Positions 6,607 through 11,055 of a DNA stretch of 11,055 nucleotides are shown here, one piece after another. Source of the DNA: Geochorda sp036562495 (GTDB lineage Bacteria > Bacillota > Limnochordia > Limnochordales > Geochordaceae); the NCBI GenBank assembly GCA_036562495.1, contig DATCKA010000101.1, forward strand, positions 1 to 11,055, written 5' to 3'. The position numbers and the translations under genes are program-made. A model generated the notes under the pieces. That model made no database searches. It saw only the letters and a list, made by a program, of their open reading frames with translations, and was not told the DNA's origin. The number at the start of each line of letters is the position of its first letter. Positions within the stretch are counted from its first letter, which is position 1.

Positions 6607-8805
6607 ATGAGCGGTCCGACGGGTCATCCCCTGGATGCTTTCTACTATCCTCGCAGCGTGGCCATCGTGGGGGCATCGGCCGATCCTTCCAAGGCCGGCC
6701 ACCAGATCACTCGCAACCTCAAGGAGTTGGGCTTCCCCGGGCCCATCTACCCGGTCAACCCCCGAGAGACGTCGCTGTTTGGGCTCCCGGTCTACCCCAC
6801 GCTGACCGACGTGCCCGGGCCCGTCGATCTGATGGTGGTGAGCATCCCGGCCGCCGCCGTGCCCGAGGTCTTCCGGCAAGCGCAGCGGCGGGGCGACGTC
6901 AAGGCGGCGGTGGTGCTGGCGTCGGGGTTCAGCGAGACCAAGCAGCCGGCCGGGATCGCCCTGGAGCGGGAGATCCAGGCCATCGCCCGAGAAGCGGGGA
7001 TCCGCTTCCTGGGCCCCAACTGCGTCGGCGTCATGAACACCGCCTGGCACCTGGACACCACCTTCGCCCCCGGCATCAAGCAGGTGCCCGGCAAGGTCAG
7101 CGTCATCTCGCAAAGCGGTGCGCTCGGTGCGGCGATCCTGATGTTCGCGACCCACCAGAGCGTGCCCATCGGCTTCGCCAAGTGGACGCACGTGGGCAAC
7201 CAGGCGGACGTCAGCGTGCTGGAGGTACTGGAGTACTACGCCGCCGACCCCGACACCGGCGTCATCGCCATGTACCTCGAGGGCCTGGAGGATGCCCGGG
7301 CGTTTTGGGAGACGGCCCGGCGGCTGACGCCTCGCAAGCCCATCGTCGTCATAAAGGCGGGGCGCAGCGACCTGGGCTCCAAGGCCGCCTCGTCGCACAC
7401 CGGCTCGCTGGCCGGCTCCGATCGGGTCTACGATGCGGCGCTGCGACAGGCGGGCGTCCTGCGGGTGGAGAGCCTGGAGGACCTCGTCCATGGCTCCCGC
7501 ACGCTGGCCACGCAGCCGCTGCCCCGCCCGTCCGGGCGCATCCTGGTGCTGACCGAGGCGGGCGGCCCCGGCATCATCGCCATGGACGAGCTGGGGCGCC
7601 ACCCCGAGGTGCGGCCGGCCGTACTGAGCGAGACCACCCGGCAGCGGCTTCGGGAGATCCTGCCGCCCATGGCGATCGTCGATCAGGCCGACGGATACGT
7701 CGACATGACCGCGGCGGCCCAGGAGGCCCAGCATGCGCAGGCGCTGGAGGCGGTCCTGGCCGATCCTGGGGTGGACGGCGTGGTGCTGGTGAGCGTGCCG
7801 CCCACCTTCCTGGATTGCCGTCGTCTGGGCGAGGCCATCGCCGAAACGCTGGCGCGAACGCAGGCGGGCAAGCCCGTCACGGTCTGCCTCATGGCCGGCG
7901 AATGGGTGCGGCCGGCCCGGGAGGCCATCGAGCAGCAGGGCGTCCCCACGTTCGACATGCCCGAGCAAGCCGCCCGGGCCATGGCGCTCTTGGTGCGGCG
8001 AGCCCGTGACCTCCAGGAGGCCAGCGACGGCACGGCACGTGCTGATGGTGCGACGGCACGTCCCGTCCCGCGGCCGGTCGGCCGGGGGACGCAGCCCACG
8101 CGGCCGCTGCTCGAGCCCGAGGCACTGGCGCTGCTGGGCCCGTACCTCGCTCGGGTCGGGGCGCATCGGGGGCAGGCTGGCGAGGCGACGGAGGCGCCTG
8201 CCAGCCCGTACCTGGCGCCGCACCGGGTCGTGACCAGCGCCCAGGATGCCGAGGCGGCGGCGCGGCTCCTGGGCTGCCCGGTGGTGCTCAAGGTCGTCTC
8301 CCCCGACATCCTCCACAAGAGCGACGTGGGCGGCGTCCGGTTGGGCGTGGCCGATCCGGCAGCTGCCGGGCGAGTCTACGAGGAGATGCTCCGAGAGATA
8401 CGCGGCCGCTGTCCCACGGCGCGCATCGAGGGCGTGCTGGTGACACCGCAGGCGCCACCCGGGCACGAGGTCATCGTGGGCGGGCGGCAGGACAGGCAGT
8501 TCGGGCCCGTGGTGCTGTTCGGCATGGGCGGCATCTTCGTCGAGGTGCTGGAGGACGTGGCCGTGCGCCTGGCGCCGTTGAGCCGGGCCGAGGCAGCGGA
8601 GCTCGTGCGCTCCATCCGGCTATGGCCGTTGCTGTCCGGCGCCCGAGGGCAGGCCCCGGCAGACATCGAGGCCCTGATCGACATCGTCTGCGCGGTCAGC
8701 GAGCTCTTGGTGGAGCACCCCGAAGTGCGCGAGGTGGACCTCAACCCCGTTAGAGTCTATCCCCACGGCGCCCGGATCCTGGACGCCCGGGTCATCGTGG
8801 GGTAG
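6607..8805 (+). CDS. Fused ADP-forming acyl-CoA synthetase (acetyl-CoA synthetase ACD type, alpha-beta fusion)
   Basis: A 732-residue NDP-forming acyl-CoA synthetase: acyl-CoA + ADP + Pi gives acid + CoA + ATP. The order is a CoA-binding Rossmann domain (about 8-130, with V-A-I-V-G-A-S), a succinyl-CoA-ligase-like flavodoxin domain (about 150-290, with S-Q-S-G-A-L-G), and a third alpha-type domain to about 470. A Pro/Arg/Gly-rich linker and an ATP-grasp domain (about 505-732, with V-L-K-V-V-S-P-D-I-L-H-K-S-D-V-G-G-V) complete it. H264 in S-S-H-T-G-S-L-A-G-S-D is the predicted phosphorylated histidine. The ATG at 6607 is preferred over in-frame codons inside porB because it matches the family N-terminus. 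The gene ends the operon. The linker and ATP-grasp entry carry an odd insert with flanking repeats, annotated separately; catalytic motifs look intact. A protein lysine acetyltransferase relative is less likely because no GNAT domain is present. Confidence 0.92.
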   Translation: MSGPTGHPLDAFYYPRSVAIVGASADPSKAGHQITRNLKELGFPGPIYPVNPRETSLFGLPVYPTLTDVPGPVDLMVVSIPAAAVPEVFRQAQRRGDVKAAVVLASGFSETKQPAGIALEREIQAIAREAGIRFLGPNCVGVMNTAWHLDTTFAPGIKQVPGKVSVISQSGALGAAILMFATHQSVPIGFAKWTHVGNQADVSVLEVLEYYAADPDTGVIAMYLEGLEDARAFWETARRLTPRKPIVVIKAGRSDLGSKAASSHTGSLAGSDRVYDAALRQAGVLRVESLEDLVHGSRTLATQPLPRPSGRILVLTEAGGPGIIAMDELGRHPEVRPAVLSETTRQRLREILPPMAIVDQADGYVDMTAAAQEAQHAQALEAVLADPGVDGVVLVSVPPTFLDCRRLGEAIAETLARTQAGKPVTVCLMAGEWVRPAREAIEQQGVPTFDMPEQAARAMALLVRRARDLQEASDGTARADGATARPVPRPVGRGTQPTRPLLEPEALALLGPYLARVGAHRGQAGEATEAPASPYLAPHRVVTSAQDAEAAARLLGCPVVLKVVSPDILHKSDVGGVRLGVADPAAAGRVYEEMLREIRGRCPTARIEGVLVTPQAPPGHEVIVGGRQDRQFGPVVLFGMGGIFVEVLEDVAVRLAPLSRAEAAELVRSIRLWPLLSGARGQAPADIEALIDIVCAVSELLVEHPEVREVDLNPVRVYPHGARILDARVIVG
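8024..8060 (+). repeat. 11-base direct repeat in the synthetase linker
   Basis: GCGACGGCACG occurs at 8024-8034 and again at 8050-8060, offset by 26 bases, so the copies are read in different frames. They encode part of the Ala/Arg/Pro-rich linker between the alpha-like and ATP-grasp parts of the acyl-CoA synthetase. Slippage or small duplication during linker growth is a simple explanation. Confidence 0.5.
8139..8213 (+). repeat. In-frame insert in the synthetase gene flanked by 9-base direct repeats and containing a hairpin
   Basis: CCCGTACCT occurs at 8139-8147 and at 8205-8213, exactly 66 bases apart, so the protein reads PYLA at residues 512-515 and again at 534-537. The intervening 22-residue period is rich in Gly, Ala, Glu and Arg. 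It falls where related synthetases go directly from the L-L-x-x-Y helix to the P-x-x-x-V strand at the ATP-grasp entrance. GGCTGGCGAGGC (8175-8186) pairs with GCCTGCCAGCC (8196-8206) with one bulged base and a nine-base loop. The layout resembles a small palindromic element inserted in frame, but the hairpin does not reach the left repeat, so a chance origin is possible. Confidence 0.4.
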
Positions 8806-8832
8806 ACATAAGGCACCCCCCTAACTCCCGGA

Positions 8833-8859
8833 GCGCCCCGCCGCATCCCGGCGGGGCGC
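8833..8859. terminator. Strong GC hairpin ending the por/acyl-CoA synthetase operon
   Basis: GCGCCCCGCCG (8833-8843) and CGGCGGGGCGC (8849-8859) are a perfect eleven-pair stem with loop CATCC, 27 bases after the synthetase stop codon. On the + strand it is followed by CCCCCTTCTCTT, a pyrimidine tract with only a moderate number of T. In a very GC-rich genome this is a plausible intrinsic terminator for the rightward operon. Because the minus-strand genes converge on it, it may also limit readthrough from the other side, though no T tract follows in that direction. Confidence 0.65.
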
Positions 8860-8910
8860 CCCCTTCTCTTCAGGCTCTGGTGCCGGCTGCCACAAGCCCG
8901 CCGACCCGCA

Positions 8911-8960
8911 GCAGCCGCGCAAGCACGGCTGCCCACTGCTGGCCAGGCTGCTGGGGCAGC
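8911..8960. repeat. Overlapping inverted repeats between the convergent operons
   Basis: GCAGCC (8911-8916) pairs with GGCTGC (8927-8932). Alternatively GCTGCCC (8928-8934) pairs with GGGCAGC (8954-8960). The two pairings share bases, so only one can form at a time. The segment contains no plausible gene and lies downstream of both operons. It may assist termination of the leftward transcript, but no T tract supports this. Confidence 0.25.
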
Positions 8961-8967
8961 GTTACCC

Positions 8968-8993
8968 GGCGGCCGCCTCAGTCGGCGGCCGCC
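8968..8993. repeat. Perfect 10-base inverted repeat spanning the stop codon of the P-II-like gene
   Basis: GGCGGCCGCC is present at 8968-8977 and again at 8984-8993, separated by TCAGTC. Each copy is itself palindromic, so they act both as direct and as inverted repeats and give a ten-pair stem with a six-base loop. The loop holds the TGA stop (complement of 8978-8980) of the leftward P-II-like gene. It may act as a terminator or an mRNA 3'-end stabiliser. Confidence 0.45.
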
Positions 8994-9319
8994 CGCTCCC
9001 GCAGCTGATGGGTCAAGCCCACCACACGCTTGGCCTCCAGGACAAACCCGATGCCGTGGCCGGGTTTGTTGAGCTCCACCGCTTCGTCGATGGCCGACAA
9101 CACCCCGTCGGTCAGCGATGCAGGAACCAGAATCATTAGAATGTCCTTCTCGGGTTCGATGGGGATGTTGAGAATCTTCTTTTGCTCGTGAATGCCCGTG
9201 CCCCGACCGTGGACGATGGTGCCCCCCTCCGCCCCCGCGCGGCGGGCCGCCTCCAGGGCGTCTTCCACTTTGCCCGGGGGCACGATGACGACGATCAAGT
9301 CGAAGCGTCCGTCGGCCAC
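8978..9319 (-). CDS. P-II-like signalling protein linked to DUF1538 membrane proteins
   Basis: This is a 113-residue protein of the P-II superfamily size and fold pattern. An F-D-L-I-V-V-I-V-P strand with P-x-K-V-E-D-A-L helix opens it; A-G-A-E-G-G-T-I-V-H-G-R-G-T-G (28-42) corresponds to the segment leading into the T-loop; D-I-L-M-I-L-V (59-65) is the central strand; and G-H-G-I-G-F-V-L (88-95) is at the B-loop region. Canonical GlnB/GlnK features, including the T-loop tyrosine that is uridylylated, are absent: the protein contains no Tyr. The GTG start (9319) lies 25 bases inside the end of the DUF1538 gene, with AAGGAG about eleven bases upstream, implying coupling. It probably regulates the neighbouring membrane proteins in response to a nucleotide; that is inferred from context. 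Confidence 0.82.
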   Translation of the reverse strand: MADGRFDLIVVIVPPGKVEDALEAARRAGAEGGTIVHGRGTGIHEQKKILNIPIEPEKDILMILVPASLTDGVLSAIDEAVELNKPGHGIGFVLEAKRVVGLTHQLRERAAAD

Positions 9320-10065
9320 TGCTGCTTCCGCTCCTTTTCCGCGTCTCGGGGCGCCGCCTCGGAACGCCGGAACAGCACCCCCAGCACCAGCACCGTCAGC
9401 ACCGGCGCCAGGCCTACCAGCGCCACCAACCCGAACCCGGCGATGACCGGGTCGGCGCCGGGAATGGCCTGGGCCGCGCCGAGAGCCACCGACAAGATGA
9501 AGGTCACCGTGATGGGGCCTGTGGCCACGCCGCCTGAGTCGAAGGCGATGGATGTAAAGGCGGGTGCGACGAGAAACATGAGGACAAAGGACAAAGCGTA
9601 TCCCGGGATCAGGATCGCCAACAGATGGAGATTCAACCACACCCGCAGCATGGCCAGGGCCACCGCCAGTCCGACGCCCACCGCCAGCGCGACCAGGAGG
9701 AGCCGTTGGGGGATGGTCCCGCCGGAAACCCGGGCCACCTCCACGGTCTGCACCCGCACGGTCGGCTCCGCCAAGACAGTCACCAGGCCCAGCACGAACC
9801 CAATGGGAACGAGCAGCCACGGGCGCGAGCCGGCCACCAGTTGGCCGATGGCCTGGCCCGCCGGCATGAAGCCGATGCGCACCCCGTGCAAGAAGAAGAT
9901 GGTACCCAGGGCCGTCAAGAACAGGCCGGTATACAGGGAGCTGGCCTGTTTGCGGGGTAGCCGCAAATACTTGAGGTTGAAGAAGAGGGCGACCGCCGCC
10001 AGCGGCGCCACAGCCAGCGCTACCTCGAGGACGACGTCAAGGAAACCGGCCCAGACTTGCGCCAC
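9295..10065 (-). CDS. DUF1538 membrane protein, second copy (UmpAB-type antiporter subunit candidate)
   Basis: A 256-residue integral membrane protein with about seven hydrophobic segments (for example 12-30, 47-62, 84-100, 121-140, 147-168, 183-200 and 211-231). It shares its layout with the next protein upstream: L-A-E-P-T-V-R-V near 98-105, S-G-G-T-I-P (114-119), an L-R-V helix end (139-142), and F-D-S-G-G-V-A-T-G-P (175-184), the most conserved DUF1538 stretch. The GTG at 10065 is preferred because it directly precedes the first helix and has GGAGGT about twelve bases upstream; a TTG at 10146 would add a non-hydrophobic Arg/Gly-rich leader. DUF1538 pairs have been described as Na+(K+)/H+ antiporters (UmpAB in Halomonas). 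The charged C-terminus (RRSEAAPRDAEKERKQQ) is a possible contact for the P-II-like protein. Confidence 0.84.
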   Translation of the reverse strand: MAQVWAGFLDVVLEVALAVAPLAAVALFFNLKYLRLPRKQASSLYTGLFLTALGTIFFLHGVRIGFMPAGQAIGQLVAGSRPWLLVPIGFVLGLVTVLAEPTVRVQTVEVARVSGGTIPQRLLLVALAVGVGLAVALAMLRVWLNLHLLAILIPGYALSFVLMFLVAPAFTSIAFDSGGVATGPITVTFILSVALGAAQAIPGADPVIAGFGLVALVGLAPVLTVLVLGVLFRRSEAAPRDAEKERKQQWPTDAST

Positions 10066-10159
10066 GAAGCGTCCGCCACCTCCCACCCTGCCGCAGGTTC
10101 CGTCGTTGGCCGCCCGGCCCCGTCGATGGTCTGCCCCGCCGGTCAATCGTCTTGTCGGA

Positions 10160-10870
10160 TCATGAGTAGAGGAGACCCAAGAGGAGCACGGCCAGGATGG
10201 GCCCGATGAAGGCCATGGCCACGAGCCCGAAGCTGGCCGACACCCGGTCCCGCACGCCCAGCACCGAGACGATGCCCACGTTGAGGGCCATCACGAAGGG
10301 CACGATGAGGGGTCCGGTGGTCACCCCGCCCGCGTCGAAGGCTACGGACAAGAATTGCGGGTCCACGAAGGCGCTCAGCACGAAGGCGAGGATGTAGGCC
10401 GGGAGCAGGATGTAGCCCAGCGGGATCTGAAAGAAGACCCGCAGCAAACTCAATAGGGTGCAAATGCCGACCCCGCCGGCTACGAAGGCCACCAGCTGCG
10501 CGGGCGGAATCGCCCCACCCGAGGCCGTGTCCACCAGCGACGCCAGCACCTGCACGTTGGGATCGGCCACTGTGGCCAGCATCGTGAAGAGCATGGCCAC
10601 CCCGAACACGCCGGCAGCTCCCAGCCGGGCCGGCAGCTCCGCGCCGATGCGCTCGCCCAGGGGCACCACGCCCACATTGACGCCCAGCAAAAACAGGCCG
10701 AGGCCCAAGGCCACCATTACGCTGCCCGCGAGGAATCGCCCCAGGCCCTCCCCGCCCAGGGGGGCCAGCGTCAGGTGAAGGATGACCACGAACGCCACGA
10801 TGGGGCTCACCGCCGTCAGCACTTCCCGGCCGATGGTGAGCACCATCTCCCGCCCGTTGGGCTCCGACAC
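10160..10870 (-). CDS. DUF1538 membrane protein, first copy (UmpAB-type antiporter subunit candidate)
   Basis: A 236-residue polytopic membrane protein with about seven hydrophobic segments and no signal peptide. Conserved blocks are V-A-D-P-N-V-Q-V-L (101-109), S-G-G-A-I-P (117-122), L-L-R-V-F-F (142-147) and F-D-A-G-G-V-T-T-G-P (178-187), shared in the same order with its neighbour. The GTG at 10870 is chosen because GGGGGAG lies about nine bases upstream; an ATG at 10846 is an alternative beginning right before the first helix. It is separated by 94 bases, with no recognisable feature, from the second DUF1538 gene. The acidic Asp/Glu within membrane-proximal motifs (D103, D170, D179) could bind cations in an antiporter, but this is inference. 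In other organisms the two halves can occur in one long protein. Confidence 0.84.
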   Translation of the reverse strand: MSEPNGREMVLTIGREVLTAVSPIVAFVVILHLTLAPLGGEGLGRFLAGSVMVALGLGLFLLGVNVGVVPLGERIGAELPARLGAAGVFGVAMLFTMLATVADPNVQVLASLVDTASGGAIPPAQLVAFVAGGVGICTLLSLLRVFFQIPLGYILLPAYILAFVLSAFVDPQFLSVAFDAGGVTTGPLIVPFVMALNVGIVSVLGVRDRVSASFGLVAMAFIGPILAVLLLGLLYS

Positions 10871-10926
10871 TTGATGCGTCTCCCCCCTAGCCCGTGAACT
10901 TCTCCCGCACGGCGCGGCTTCCTGCG

Positions 10927-11055
10927 TCAGGCCCCGGCACCCGCAGCCCCGAGCGCTCTTTCCTTGAGCAGCCGCAGGAGCACGGCGGCGGCGCGCTCTT
11001 CTGCGGCCCGCAGTTCGGGGGACCCGAAGGCCGGGCGCCACTCGTGCCAGAGTTC
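10927..11055 (-). CDS. Unrecognised protein, C-terminal 42 residues (start outside the window)
   Basis: On the minus strand an open frame runs in from the right edge to a TGA at 10929-10927. It gives a tail starting ELWHEWRPAF, continuing with a Leu/Arg/Ala/Glu-rich amphipathic helix and ending in an Ala/Gly tail. Its composition is far more protein-like than the Arg-rich alternative frames, and it stops 56 bases before the first DUF1538 gene, as an upstream operon member would. I do not recognise the family from this fragment. Confidence 0.5.
   Translation of the reverse strand, partial: ELWHEWRPAFGSPELRAAEERAAAVLLRLLKERALGAAGAGA

Noticed and set aside
6451..8466. A 671-codon open frame on the minus strand opposite porB and the acyl-CoA synthetase
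   Set aside because: It is antisense to a protein with complete, recognisable domains; its translation is rich in Arg, His, Gln and Gly with no motif, as expected from a GC-rich shadow frame.
9320..9820. Upstream extension of the P-II-like gene to a 280-codon protein
   Set aside because: The extension runs through the DUF1538 coding region in another frame and reads as Gly/Arg-rich shadow; P-II-like proteins are about 110 residues, matching the GTG at 9319.

Overview
The window is a very GC-rich (roughly two-thirds G+C by eye) stretch of bacterial chromosome with tightly packed genes, strong purine-rich ribosome binding sites and frequent GTG starts. A four-subunit 2-oxoacid:ferredoxin oxidoreductase, a fused ADP-forming acyl-CoA synthetase and a DUF1538/P-II cluster suggest an anaerobic or facultative, probably thermophilic, high-GC Gram-positive-type lineage (Limnochordia or Thermaerobacter-like Bacillota would fit). 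This placement is inference; no rRNA or other marker gene is present.

Left edge (1-1050, + strand): the C-terminal part of a DUF1232/YkvA-type protein, then a FlaR-like P-loop kinase. A ~210-base intergenic region follows, with several dyads, a good -10 hexamer and a possible leader hairpin.

Centre (1260-8805, + strand): one apparent operon, in order: an Lrp/AsnC regulator; a 36-residue single-helix membrane peptide; a sodium:solute symporter (SSS family); PorG, PorD, PorA and PorB of a pyruvate/2-ketoacid:ferredoxin oxidoreductase; and a 732-residue fused ADP-forming acyl-CoA synthetase. Spacing runs from a 4-base overlap to about 40 bases. Read together, the genes can import (or export) a carboxylate, oxidatively decarboxylate a 2-oxoacid to acyl-CoA with reduction of ferredoxin, and convert the acyl-CoA to free acid with ATP formation, under an amino-acid-type regulator. 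A strong GC hairpin at 8833-8859 closes the operon. The synthetase carries an unusual in-frame insert in its hinge, flanked by 9-base direct repeats.

Right part (8978-11055, - strand, convergent): two DUF1538 membrane proteins and a small P-II-like protein. The P-II-like start codon lies inside the end of the preceding DUF1538 gene. DUF1538 pairs have been described as two-component cation/proton antiporters (UmpAB), so this looks like an antiporter with a dedicated P-II-type regulatory subunit. Upstream of them is the C-terminal tail of an unrecognised protein cut by the window edge. No stretch over 300 bases lacks a gene. I saw no tRNA, rRNA, CRISPR array or transposase gene.
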